A stretch of DNA of 64,000 bases from Cadophora sp. MPI-SDFR-AT-0126. Lineage: Eukaryota > Ascomycota > Leotiomycetes > Helotiales > Ploettnerulaceae. The notes under the pieces were generated by a model. The model saw only the letters and a program-made list of their open reading frames with translations, made no database searches and was not told the DNA's origin. This document shows positions 12,585 to 24,715 of the stretch, one piece after another (position 1 is the first letter of the stretch; every line of letters begins with the position of its first letter). Where the stretch lies: assembly GCA_020747065.1 (NCBI GenBank), contig JAGMVK010000005.1:2294001-2358000 (forward strand). Reading direction: 5' to 3'. The position numbers and the translations under genes are program-made.

Positions 12585-13403
12585 ATGGACACGCCAATTA
12601 CGTGCAACCGCTGTAGAAATAGAAGGCCTAGGGCCGAATTCGTCAAAGGCGGCAAAGTACTCGCACGATGTGCAGAGTGTAGGGACAAAATCAAGGTTTC
12701 TAAGAATTCCAGAAAGCCTACAAAAGCGCCAGAGCAAGGCCGAAAGAGAAAGGATGAGGGTCCCTACAGTGATAAAAGAAGGCCGCTTGCTCCTTATTCT
12801 AGTAGTGATACTCCCAATCTAAGCAGTCCCCTTTCGTACAATCCTTTTCCTTCAACGCAAAGTTCTGATGCCGAGGCTCGGTACACAGCATGGAACGACT
12901 CCCAGCAGTCCGACAATACTAAACAACAGCGCATAGCCGCTGCTATTAATTCTCGAGTCGACAGGGCCAGTCGACGAGGTAATATTCCGCTTGTCAGATC
13001 TCTAGCTCGTGCTGCCGGACACTCTCCTTTTGCTGGATCACCTGCATTATTATCTCAAGGATCAGAATATCGCCCTTCGGAACGATCAAGTACCCAGCAA
13101 TCGTTCTTCCAGTCCTCTCCGCCTCTATTAGGACGAAGCTTCAATTTCGACTATAACCTCAACGACATTGATCACGACTACGTGGATATTCCACTGCAAG
13201 GACAGATGACTCAAGACCATATCGAGAGGCTAGCCACGGCGGCCCACAGAGGACCAGTCGATCCAGAGAACTGGCAAAGAGTCAAAGAGTTCCACGCTTC
13301 ACTTATGAATGTAGAAATGGTCTACTGCGCTCGATGTAAAGAGGAATGGATAGATATCAAGATCTCGGACGGGGTTTCCAACTTGTCAAACACTCACGTG
13401 TAG
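12585..13403 (+). pseudogene. Truncated Helitron-type helicase protein, N-terminal part
   Basis: 272-residue frame. It begins with a C-x2-C ... C-x2-C zinc-knuckle module (CNRC at 8-11 and CAEC at about 30-33), followed by a low-complexity basic and Ser/Gln-rich region. It ends with a block reading VKEFHASLMNVEMVYCARCK then EEWIDIKISDGV. That layout, including the FHxxL...M..C.RC.E.W motif, resembles the N-terminus of fungal Helitron Rep/helicase proteins. There a second CxxC follows directly, and then the Helitron-like replicase and PIF1 helicase domains. Here the frame ends at a stop immediately after DGV, and none of the replicase or helicase motifs occur downstream. I therefore read it as a truncated transposon gene. 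It could instead be a standalone short protein exapted from such an element. Confidence 0.5.
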
Positions 13404-15761
13404 AACAAATGTCGCAATATGATTGGTCGAGCGGGATTTTAGTCAGAACTGACGTTCACACTGCATTCAACGAGCCCTGCCGCTTTGAGTGGTAGTCCTT
13501 TATGTGTAGGCCCAGATCTCGTAAGCTTTGGGAGCTAGAGGCCAAGCTATCCATTTGTGAAGAATTTCTATCGTTGATCTCAAATGCTGCTGTTGAAGGG
13601 TTTTATTTATTGTATGGTGTTGCGGTATTGAGTATTCTTTTGTCGTCTTCCTCTTATTCACTACTTTCGTATCATCGCTTATTGCTGAGCTAGGATATAA
13701 AATGCCAAGCCTTATAAGGCGTGTGATCTTTCAAGTAAGTCCAGCACTTCTAGTATGGAGATTGGCTTGAAAGATGGGACGACTGCTGTTTTATGAGAAG
13801 GAATAGGCATATAAACGGATGAAGTCTCTGGTTCCTTGGATGTGATTTACAGCGAATGAAATGAACGAGAGCTCCACGTCATCGGGGGAGAGACTGCGTA
13901 CGATGTATATCGCTATGAGGCTTGATTTCTCATCAATTAATCACTACTCTAGCAGGATCCAGCGAGATTTGCTCGGTGGACTAGGGGAGGAAACGCTGCA
14001 GCGGACCCGGCACTTAAAGCAACAATTGAACAGTCTTGAAAGCAATTTAACATGGCCTATCACGTCTGTTCTGGGCCATGTATGGATGCGGCAGCAAAAT
14101 TAATAGGATTCTTACCCATTTCACATCGCACAGGTTTCAAAAACACCATGCAAACATGCCTGATAGGTGATGAGACAGGGTATATACTGTACATTCCAGA
14201 CACACGAGAACTAAATCACACAGATGCCAGTCACCAAACTTTCTCTTCACCCAACATACCACCACCTCAACCAAGCTCATGCACATCCTGTCTTCCAGAT
14301 CTTTTCGCGAGGACCCGATGACTGGGCAATTCCCAGTCTCGCGACCAGCACACATCCCATGCTTTGACTATCTCAAGGCCCGCCAGCTCAGACCTTCGAA
14401 CACTACCATATATCGGCGGTCTCCCATACATCGCTGACTTGTCGTGTTACTGCTGAATTCCGTCCTCATACCCCGTCACACGCTGTCTCCGTCTCGACGA
14501 ATACCAAGCCAAGAATGCAAGTATCTCAAATTCGCTGGCCGTTGCACCAGATCTAATTCCAGCTTTTGCCCCTGTCGAGAGTGCAGACTCGATGTCTAGC
14601 ATCCCTATGATGGTCATAATCGCACTCGCTGTACTCGAAGTCGTGGTTGCTAATGAGCTTCCTGTCTCGCACTGCTTTCACCCAAGTAGGAGCCGCAGTC
14701 TGAGCTCTGAACCGATTGCTCACTCCATATGCATTCACACCTCCCAATAAGACCGACCACATTCGACACCAATGTCATCCTGTGCGTCACCGGGAAGGTT
14801 CCCAGCGAGAGTATAACTTATCGAATAAGGGGCAATGGCCAAGTTGCGTATGGTACAGGCGGTGGAGTGGCGCAAGGGTAACTTGACGGACAACATGTTA
14901 TGGGATTTTCTATCTCGGTACCAGACAACATGATCACCCAGCAAGCCTACAGGTAGCCTGTTGGACGGATAGCAGGTGAGAAGTATTGAGATATTGCAGA
15001 CCATCTGGAGATAGACACTTGGTCTTCTGAACTTCTACGCGGAGTTGGAGGTAGTAATCAAGAGCGCTGCCCGTGTCGGGAAGTACTGGTAGTAACCTAA
15101 AAAACACGACGGAGCAAATATAAAAGTCGTTGTCAAAGCGATGGGTGATGCAAGAGTAAGTGTGCTCCCATAAGTTCCGTGGTCAGAGCCATTGTGATAC
15201 CGAATACGAATGCATGATCTGAAATAATCAGAATTTTAGATTCGTCCAAGAATGGCTGTTGACTTGAAGTAAAGATTGGGAAGAAAAACAAGATAGAGAA
15301 AGGGACACCCTCTCGAACACACTCCCCACCCCGCGCTTCTCGAAATATGCACGTCATGGTCCTCCCTTGAGCAACGCACATTCTTAGCCCCTAAGTTCTG
15401 CTTCTTTCGGCCCTGGAACATGAGTTGAGTCCTTTTGCTGCTACATCTTTTCCAAGATGTGGGACGAAGACGCTGGCTTTTAGCCGTTGCTTCATGTACA
15501 GAATGGTACTTGAATGTCGCGAGCTTGGCATCCTCGGTAGTGAAGGAAGACATGAGACGATGCATGAATGCGATTGAGTGTTAATACAGAGCCGAATCCT
15601 AATTTCATATTTACCCATACATATGTGCATCGCATTTGCTCTCATAAACAATGCTTACATCTGCTTTCCAACCTCTCTTTCTGCCTTCACAAATAATCTT
15701 ACGCTTACCGGGCAAAAGCAAATCTACGGCCGATCTAGAAGCTAGTCTCTCTAGCAATTAC
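13404..15761. other. Relic-rich intergenic region
   Basis: Many short frames and no supportable gene. The position between a truncated Helitron-type frame and a GMC oxidoreductase remnant suggests decayed insertion and gene-loss debris. I could not recognise terminal repeats or target-site duplications by eye. Confidence 0.4.
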
Positions 15762-16106
15762 TTACGACATCTTCGAACAATTAATACATCTGCTGTTATG
15801 GATAGAAGTACATACTTGCTCAGCGACACCACAAACAGCAGCTTGGTAATGTGCTCTGATGGGAAACGGAAAGACTGAAGCATCGACAACCCGCAGTCCT
15901 CGAAATCCCAGGACTCTGCACTCAGTATCAACCACAGCACCGACCGCACACGTTCCACTCCCGTGAAAGACAGTCGAGCAGGTCTGCACTAGGAGTCTTC
16001 TGGGTGCTTCGTTTGAGAGGTCATCACAGTTTGCCTGCGATATATCAAATTCCACCTTGTCGTACTTGGGTGCTCGTCTCGCGATAGAAGCCTTCCTCGG
16101 GGTCAT
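15762..16106 (-). pseudogene. GMC oxidoreductase C-terminal remnant
   Basis: A 114-codon minus-strand frame contains the hallmark C-terminus of glucose-methanol-choline flavin oxidoreductases: VFHGSGTCAVGAVVDTECRV, then GLRVVDASVFPFPI and AHYQAA..GVAEQ. The His of HGSGTC and the later His in the AHYQA block are the active-site region in this family. Similarity ends abruptly at AEQ, where a GTATGT could be a splice donor to a short last exon. On the 5' side the frame is closed by a stop just before the ATG at 16106, and the remaining 450 or so residues (FAD-binding GxGxxG and the substrate domain) are not found upstream. It is best read as a gene relic. Confidence 0.7.
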
Positions 16107-17037
16107 TTTGCCTCAGGTCGCCCTCATTCGGTCTACTCTCTCGTCTCTCCGTCTGTCTACCCTTTCGATTCTCCGCTCAGTGACCTCAAGTCCCTCCGGT
16201 CATAACAGTTCCCCGGATATACAACCCAAAAGGGAACTCATTGGCGTCCGACTAGTATTGTTCTTCGTACCATTGGTGGAAGCCACGATTGTTGATGAGC
16301 GAGAAAACAAAACTTGGGTGGCCACGATGGCGGTAATATTCGGAGTGCCTATTCATCATTATGCTCTGTTCCACAAAGTATTAGTCAAACAGGCAAACCG
16401 GATTTTTTGGGCTGTTTTGGGAACAATCCAGAGGCGGGTACAAGTCCAGCTCGGAACAAAAGCTGTCGTTGCGATCATTATGCCTTCTGTGTTCAATTTA
16501 TTTGATATGAAATATGGCAAAGAGGCCGCTGACTTTCAAGGACTGCCTTGAATAGAATTGTACATTTATTTGTTGTGCACCGGCTTTCATGTTGATTTCC
16601 ATTGAGAGCAAATCAAGATCTCGGTTGATTCGAAAATGCGTGCCTTGGCAGAGCTCCCTGTTGTTCCTTTTTCACCTGCAGACATTGCGTGTCAAATTAC
16701 AAAGCTTCTTCAGGGATGTATGAAGCTCATCTTCCGATCGTCGGCGACCAGTCTTAATGCCCATGATTGTAGATCCAGGCACTCTTGACGTAGAATACTT
16801 AGGCAGCCACTTTCTGTTATACATGCGGCGTAAGCGAGCATACGTAGCCGAGATTGAGATCCACAAGTCCTTCCGGCTTGCCTGAAATGTCAACAGATAA
16901 ATAGAACGTGCAAAACTGGATATGTTGTTGGGTGGCTAGATAGAGTAATACAAGCTTGTGCAAATTTTCCGTCTCACTACTTCCAAATTCACACACCAAT
17001 TCCATTTCCAGTGCACATCCCGGGAACCCCAGTGACG
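16107..17037. other. Intergenic with decayed sequence
   Basis: This would hold the upstream part of the GMC gene if it were intact, but I find no FAD-binding motif in any minus-strand frame. A 164-codon plus-strand frame (16057-16551) overlaps the GMC remnant on the opposite strand and matches nothing known to me. The right end presumably carries the promoter of the acetyltransferase gene. Confidence 0.4.
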
Positions 17038-18224
17038 ATGGTTCTCAAGACAGTCTCAGCAAGTGTCTATGATGCAGAAGAGATAGGGGCACTGTACGTT
17101 GAAATTGATCTGACTCCAAAAACTCTACTTCACTTGTTCATAGCGCAAGCAAATGCTAGCACACGATCGTCGTACGAGTGACTGACATTCCACTAGCATG
17201 CTGTCCGTCTCCAACAGTCCACGCCTCACACTCGAGTTCGCAAACTGTAAAGAAGAAGTTCGCCGGGCATGGATAGTGGACAGTATCAGATCCGAATTAA
17301 CTGCCTGCGAAGCATGTAGGGAAGACGCCACCGCGCTGAAAGTAGTTGAGACTTCACCTGGAGAGAAGGAGGTCATTGTTGGGTTTGGGATTTGGGTGTG
17401 GAGTGAGAAAGTGAGCTATCCATTCTTTCTATTAGTTGGAAGCGGGCACGTGGAGAAACAACAGTGGGATGATCTCGACCGGATTTTGCACAGTGTACTG
17501 ACAATTTCAAAGGGACACACTAGCATCGACGCTTCTCGAGTGGTCAATCCCCTTCCAGAATGCATCAACCTTACCCTGCGCCAAGAGTTCAGCTCAGAAA
17601 TGGCCAAGATGGAGAGAGACCACCGGCCACAGGGATCCTGTTTCGGTACGCCTATGCCCCATTACTTAGTTGACCAAACCATGCCAATCATTGAGCAAGT
17701 GAGCTTATAAGAATGCAGTTCTCGAACAACTTGCCACTGCAGGTTCCCACCAGCGCCGTGGAATCGGCGCTGGTTTGGTGCTGCATGGTCTGGAGAAAGC
17801 GGACAGGGAGGGTATGATATGCTATTTGAGTGGGGCGCCAATGGGCGTGCCTCTGTACAGAAAGCAAGTCACTAGCAGGATTTACGGGCCTTGGAGCGTC
17901 TGCTGACCTCTGTTAACTGCCTGCAGATTAGGATTTGAAGAAGTTGGAAGGTTGGAGATTTCGCTCAGCAAGTTTGGTGGAAGTGGAACGCATGTTCACG
18001 GTGAGTAAAATTGATGGTATGAGACTAGTGCAAGACGTCATGCTGATGGTCTCCCAGTCGCTATGGTCAGGAAACCCACGGCCAACAAGCCGAAGCCGAG
18101 AGGTAACGGCATCCACTCACTTGAGAGTACAGCACAAGCGGACGACGCAGAGCGAGATCATGTCCCTGCAACGCTACAATATTACCTCTCAACTTCCATG
18201 AGAACGCCGTATATGCAGAGATAG
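17038..18224 (+). CDS. GNAT-family N-acetyltransferase, five exons
   Basis: Predicted exons 17038-17093, 17197-17645, 17719-17863, 17927-18000 and 18058-18224 sum to 891 bases (296 residues) with consistent phase. The first exon encodes the N-terminal strand and helix (DAEEIGAL), which continues into MLSVSNSPRLTLEF. The core contains the acetyl-CoA-binding motif A, LATAGSHQRRGIGAGLVLHG, with the Q-R-R-G-I-G loop, followed by LSGAPMGVPLYRKLGFEEVG, the typical motif B ending of GNAT enzymes. Intron 3 (17864-17926) starts with GCAAGT rather than GT, a GC-AG intron; reading it restores the conserved YRKLGFEE junction. The substrate cannot be told from sequence; fungal members of this type act on small molecules or amines. 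The gene is tail-to-tail with IML1, about 104 bases apart. Confidence 0.72.
17864..17926 (+). other. GC-AG intron in GNAT gene
   Basis: The donor is GCAAGT and the acceptor CTGCAG, with a CTGAC-type branch sequence upstream of the acceptor. Removing it joins the conserved VPLYRK and LGFEEVG in frame; no GT donor nearby does so. Confidence 0.7.
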
Positions 18225-18328
18225 TCATACATAGATTATCGTATAATACATTACATTAATGTGAACGAGATGAACCCAGGGTATATTTCAGATCACCTCA
18301 AACTCCGTCCTTGATGCATCATCGCTTC

Positions 18329-21300
18329 TCACGTCGTTTTGTCGCCTTCAATAATGCTCCCTCTTGGGCTGTCCTGTCTCGAATCACCCATGGACCCTGC
18401 GCCGCCGATCTGAACACTCTGCCTTCGCCCAAACGGAGGCATGGAAACGCCACTCAGCCTTATCGGGCTTGGGCTACTGTCTCTTGCTAATACACCTGGC
18501 GGAAGACCCAAGGCGGGAATGTTCGAATCAAGAACGCTACCAACATACGGACTTCTGAGATTTGGTGGTGTGGCACTCGGAGGCGTCGCTTTTTCAAAGA
18601 CATCCTTGTAAAACACCTCGAGAGCTGGTCCGTTGTGACAAAACGCCTCGAGTTCATTCTTGATAGATTCAGGTGTGACAGCATTGACAAGCTTTGAGCC
18701 GGCAAAGCTGGGTCCCAACACGTCAGAAGTCGCTCGCAAGACAGGAGATCCAAGGTTAGTCATGAAAGGACGGAGCATAGGAGAATTGACAGGAGTTGGC
18801 TTATCCGACATCATGCCGTGCCCGTAGACAGAGGAAACCATGCGACTATTGTTATCCAAATGGCCCTTGACATACCTGTCAGATTCTCTCGACACCATGG
18901 TACGATTGTTATACAAGCGATTAGCGAGAAGCAAGAAGCCTCCTTCGTCTGTGATCTGTGCGAGCAGCACCCCAGACCGGTGGATGTACTGCGAATATTT
19001 GAAGTCTGGCCTCCCCCAAGAATACGTGACGTCAACATTTGCTGGAAAATTCTTCGCAGCTTCAATGTCCAGGACAAAATTGAATTTCTTCATAATGGCT
19101 TTCTGGTAATAATGCCGGCTTGCTGGACTTGACTGTACCTGGGGGGCGAAAGAATTGACATCAAAGTAAGTCCTGGGCTGCTGATCCGGAGGTTGAGTTA
19201 CGAGGTCGATAGTGTATGGGCTCCTAAACGGATGCAAGTCGGTTATGGAGCAGGCTTCGCCGATCGGTGCCTCAACAAGTCGGAGACCATACCGTTCTGC
19301 TGTTGAAGCCCAAGATCCTATAGCATCTTCAATTAGCTTGGCAGTGACCCCCATCCAGTCGATTCGAATATGGTAACAGTTGTCAGGGTTATGGAGCCGA
19401 TCGTAGTGCAAGTGTATCCTCTCTGGTCGATACGAGCGCTTGCGGTGGTCCACATCGTACTTCATGACTTTGCTGAGAGAAACCTTGGGCCGCTTCCCAG
19501 CACCGCCTAATGTCGTTGGAGTCGTTGCCCCAGAGTCTGTTGACTTGTCATCGTGGTTGGAGCTTGATCTTGATCGTTCTGGTCTCGGAGAGTCTCTGAA
19601 CATATTTTCTGACATGGGAGTGGATGGAATCGAATTGTCTCGTCTCTTTGTGGCAAACCAGCCGCTGCGACTCTCCGGGCGCTGCTTCGCGAATTCGCCC
19701 GTGACCTGGTAGAAATATTGCCCGTCTCTGAACGGATGGCGTTTCTCAACGTGGACGAATATTCCCATGTCTTTATCTGCGTCCTTCGCCATATCTTTAT
19801 CTCTCTGTCTCTGAAGTTCATCTTTTGCCATAAGCAGATTGCCCAATTCCACTGCCTCTTCTCTTGTCTCAACGTCCTCGAAATTTTCAATGAGCCAAGT
19901 AGTCATGTCAGATCCAATGAAACAGTTGTAGTGTAGCCGAAAATGCCATCGTCTATTCTGCATGCGAACCCCGCCTCTATCGACTGGTGACTGTATGGCC
20001 TCCGCTAGTCCGGCAATATCAAGCTTTGACTTGCGGAAGCGATCATGCTCGAGCAGCAGACCTCGTCGAGGGCCAACCTCACCAGTCTCTACCAGCGGTA
20101 AGGTCTCCAGCTCAGCAGTGACGACGATTGAGGGATCGTCTGTCTTGTAAACGATATCAAGGGGATTAGGATCTTTCATTTTCTTCGATCCTAGGCTCTG
20201 AAACCTTCGTTCCGATGCTGTCAAAACTCTGTGCCGCTGCCACATCTGCGTGAGCTTCTTGATGCCCTCTAGCCGGATTTCCTCTTCATTGTCTTCCCCT
20301 TGGCGCCTTTGCGACTGAGTAGGTCGCTCGACAGGAATCAACACGAATCGAGCTCTCCAGAAGCGTAAATTTTCAGACATCTCCTCGGCGATGCCAGCAA
20401 TGAAGGCATCCACGTAATTCCAATTATATTCCTCCTTTGGTTTCCCTAGGACGACGAGCCTCGAATCGAAATCACTAGCTAGCGTGGTTCGGATTGCCGG
20501 ATTATAAGCCATGGGCGTAACAAACCCAGAGCCTGTCACTGCCGTGGTTGGTTTTCTGATGAACATATTGATCTCAACTCCAGTCTCATTGACGCAAGAC
20601 AGTTGATGTATTATATTGCCCATTGACATGATTACGCTGACGCCATCTTCTGCAATCCGTCCGGGTTCAAACACATTCGCAACTTTCATGGATTTCTGTC
20701 CAAAGGCCTGAGCCACCCCGGACCCAACGACAATTTGAAAGCCATGGGAGAGACGTAAGCCAACAAGTTCCCTGAGAAGCTCTTCCCGATCCTTCGGTAC
20801 TTCATTAAGCTCTTCCTCGGGATTTTGAGATATGTTGTATGGCTTTTGCTGGTATTCTGTATCGAGCTGATGTTTGGTAGGGAAGTACTCGGTCGTCAAA
20901 GGTACAGATGCCGGAGAGCAAAGAGATTTCCATTTCATCGTCTTTGTCAAGACTGGCCGAGGGAAAACATGCTGCCATCGTCGATACGAACTCGGCCCAA
21001 GAGAATCATTAGCAGATGGGTTCGAAGGGTTCAGCACGGTTAACCAAGGGGACAAGGCTTTTGTTGGTGAAAGAGTTGCTGGGAGCTCTGGAACTGATCC
21101 AGCAAGTAGCTTTGAGTTGTATAATTTTTGGTTGTCATCCTGTCTAACAGAGTGTAGACGGCGATCATCATCGCGCCGATCGGCCACATCATATAAGGAC
21201 CCGAGGACTGATCGCGACTTGAATTGATTAGTTGAATCCAAGGACTGCAAAGCACTTCTGATAGTCATAGGTCGAGCCGACTCGAGACTCTCGGTATCAC

Positions 21301-24141
21301 GATCATCTGGTATTCCATCCTTCTCTGCCGTAGAAGTTTCACCCTTCGTCTTGGACCGATCACTGTTAGACGACGGTGGTCTATCTGCACTGTGGGAATT
21401 CTTCACGGTAAGTAATTGGCTGGCAACTTCAACCCCCCCGTTCATCTTGTGATTTTGGGACTTTGGTGTACCGGATGATGGCTTCCCAGCACTTGCATGT
21501 TCAATCTGAATTTCAGCAATCGCAGCTTTCGGTGCAGCAATGCCAAATCCAAATTTGCCGAGACTAATCTGACGTCCAAACTTAGCTGGTCTGACCGGTG
21601 AGGTACGCGACGTTCCGGTTAGAGTGCTTGCAATGCTATTCTTCCGAGTTTTTGGCGTTTCCTCTATGAACTTGGAATCCTGGCTACTCCTTGTGGCACC
21701 TGGCGAGGACATGAAGTTGGTCCCTTTCAGGACTCCGATGTCATCGGTGAACGAAGTGCCAAAGACCTTGGGATCTTCTGCAAGAAGTTTCCGGGCTGCC
21801 TCTTCACTGCCTGTCTTGAAGTACCTTTTGCCATCTGCGCCATTTCGAGTCCCAGGAAAATCTTCTAAAAGTTCCGAGCGTGTAATGTCAAATGTCTCCA
21901 GGGCTCGATAGAATCTCTCGTCCTCCTGAGAAGAATGCCTATCTGTTAGTGGCTTTGATGGGCCACTGACGAATTCAGACAGACTCCCGTAGACTCTATC
22001 CCTTCTGATGGTCTCTGACTGCACCTCTCGATTCGGAACTTGTTTTTTGCCGGGTGTCTCTCGCGGCCCCAAAATCATCTGCGGGAACAATGCATCATGC
22101 TGCAGTGGCGTAACAGCGATTTCTGTCATCACATTTTCCATGACGCTTGCCATCTCCATCTCATACATCTTGCACCGAACTTCAAAATCAGAAAAACGCT
22201 GGACTGGTGTGGTCTTGAAGAGCTTTTTCTTGCTCTTTGCAGATGGATTTGCAAGATGGAGATCTTGCGATGCACCTGTCCAAAATGAAACATCAAGCCA
22301 ATGCGGAATGGCATATGACCATTCGCTTGGTGGTTGGATTGTGGGAAACGACCCAGCACGAGCAGTTCGATCAAGCTGAGCTGTCTTGTTCGGCGAGAAA
22401 GACTCGTTCATAGACGAGAAACTGCTTCCAAAAATTGCCGCGTTCTGGCGAGGTGTGCTGTCTTCACTCCGAAGCGATTTGAAATGTAGAGCTTCCTGAA
22501 ATAGAGCATAATGAGGATTTCGATATCTGAAGAGAGGCACTGAATGTAAGGGCATTTTTGGTAAGCATACAAGGTCAATACCAATGCCGTTTCCGATGAG
22601 ATTTTCTGTTGTCATTCTTAGAGTTTCGTAGTCGACTTCGAAAAGACCAGGGCAAGGTGTGATGACCACAATTGAGATACCGGTTCTCATGAGATCTCGA
22701 TCAATGTAATCGTGAGAGAACTGTTGTGAAGCAAGGTTGATAGCCTCAAGAACATTTCCATGCATAGCCAGGGAAGGTTCAGCTTCAATGCGAGTACCAA
22801 GAACACTGCCGGCATTCGTTTCTGGAGATGCCTCGATAGCATTCACAGTATTTATGCGATGCATAGATATATCCCTCCGGAATGATTTGAACTCGCGCTT
22901 CAGTTGATATAGTATGGTGGTCCATGACCCGCTTGCCATCTCACTGACAACTACTCTGTAGAAGTCCTTGTAAGGCTTCTTATTTGCATCGGCTTGAACA
23001 CCAGTATGATACGAACTATCATGAGTGCTTGTTGCCAGCTCAGATGCAATTCCCGTCTCATATTCCATCCTCGTAAAAAGCACAATACTGACAAGATGTT
23101 TCGCTTTGAGCGAAGCCCACTTCTTGAAGAGTGCGGGGAGGAAACCATTGACAACTTTGTTGAACATGATTTCGCCAGAGCCCTCCGAATCAAAGTCCCA
23201 CATCTCCTTCGACATTTGAATAAACAGGACGTAGCGAGCAGACTCGCTTCGGAAAATTGGCTTCGAATTTGTGGAGAAAAGGGCAGATTGGACCTTTCGA
23301 CCATCGACGTAAATCGAGGTCACTTGAGCTTTGATAGTTCCCATGAAAAGGATCTTCTGGCCTTTAAAGACTGTTCTGTTGCTAAGTTCAGCAACAGTCA
23401 ACCTCCACATGTCAGAGCGTGCCAGGTATTCATCCTTAAATGACATTTCCACGTGTGATGCAGAGTTCTGAGCTGCATCGGTCTAACAAGAGATCAGAAA
23501 ATGCTCACCCATTGGCTTACAGGCAAACATACCGTGGACAGTAGAACACTGGATCTGGACTTCAGACAGAAAGCATCTGCAATATGTTTTGCGATAGAGA
23601 CCTCAAGGTTTGGTTGTTTGGCCTTCATATCTTTCGGCATGTCCCTAGCAAGGAACAGATAGCGATTCCAGAGATCAGGGTCATGTTTTGCGTCACTTCC
23701 GTGCCTGTTTGCACTGCCATTGACTGTGCCTGGACTTTTGGGGTTGGACGAGCTCCGCTCTCTCTGCATGGAAGTTGAGAGTGTATCCGAGTCCCTCTTG
23801 CCTGTTTGTGACTTCTCTTGGAAGTCTCGCACTCCGGGCTCCGTCTTCAACGCCGTGACCGCCATGAGCTCGCCGGGTTTGACCTCAGGAAACAGGTCAA
23901 GGTTGAGAACGACATCTTCCCTCGAGAATGCCTCGTCATGAACCCAGAGAACGCACTTTCTTTCGATCGTCAGCTTCAGGGGGATTGGATCATGCTGGAT
24001 GGTCCCAGTGTCCGATGCCGCAGTTGTTGGGCGGCTCATGATGGTAGTTTCCGAGCTACCATTGCTCACTTGGCGCAGATGTGAGGCTCGTTGTGTATTG
24101 CGCCGAAGAGTCGAAGGCGCAAGTACTGGTGGGGGAGCCAT
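18329..24141 (-). CDS. iml1: Iml1, GATOR1/SEACIT subunit (DEPDC5 homologue)
   Basis: Two exons, 23533-24141 and 18329-23482, joined across a 50-base GT-AG intron (23483-23532, phase 0), give about 1920 residues, the size of fungal Iml1. The N-terminal domain reads [20 protein letters not shown], then [13 protein letters not shown] and the [16 protein letters not shown] stretch. A DEP domain lies at about 1375-1470 ([20 protein letters not shown] ... [16 protein letters not shown]). The C-terminal region after it is conserved ([28 protein letters not shown]). In yeast Iml1 (with Npr2 and Npr3) is the catalytic GAP for Gtr1 at the vacuole, turning TORC1 off when amino acids are scarce; it is also needed for nitrogen-starvation autophagy. 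A long Ser-rich linker occupies the middle. It is divergent from URB1. Confidence 0.92.
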
Positions 24142-24715
24142 TGCGGACGAACTGCTGGCTGATGATATAGAAGACCAAAGAGATGGGTCATGACTGTATC
24201 CTCAAGCAGGGCGAATGCGAGGCAAATGAAATCATCGCGCAAGTGATAAGACAAGTAGAGTGGATCTGCTGCTGCGTAGCGTAGTGTAGTAAAAGGCGTG
24301 ACCTAGTGAAGGACGTCCAAGACGGATGGTAATGGTGATGGTGATGTGAGGCGGCGGCGTCGAGTAGGAAGGGTATGTATGGCACGAAGTACGCAGGAGC
24401 CCATCAAGAAGCTCACATTAGCTCCCGTCATCGCCAGTGGAGTTGCAGTATCTGGCGCTAGTGGCTCACCGCCTAGCCTTATCGCTCGACACTACAGTAC
24501 AGTACACCACTGAAATGCCATGCCCATGCCCATGCCCATGGCCGTCCTGACCCGGTCACTGAGAAAAAAGTTCCCAGCTCCAGCGGGGAAAAAGAATCAG
24601 ACCCTACCTACCCTCCGTCCGTCCCTAGATGCAAGAACAATAACGAGCGGAGAAGAGCAGAGAATGCTTCGCAAAGACCAGTTTTATACGTCCGAACTCG
24701 TACAGCTCGACCGAA
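24142..24715. promoter_or_regulatory. Divergent promoter IML1 / URB1
   Basis: A 574-base region between two divergent starts. It contains a short tandem run of CCCATG (about 24518-24541) and CT-rich stretches. No known operator is obvious to me. Confidence 0.5.

Noticed and set aside
16057..16551. 164-codon plus-strand frame over the GMC remnant
   Set aside because: It lies opposite a recognisable GMC C-terminus and has no family features; treated as a shadow frame.
21000..21060. GGTTCGAA sequence resembling a tRNA T-loop
   Set aside because: It lies within the IML1 coding region, with no matching acceptor, D or anticodon arms.
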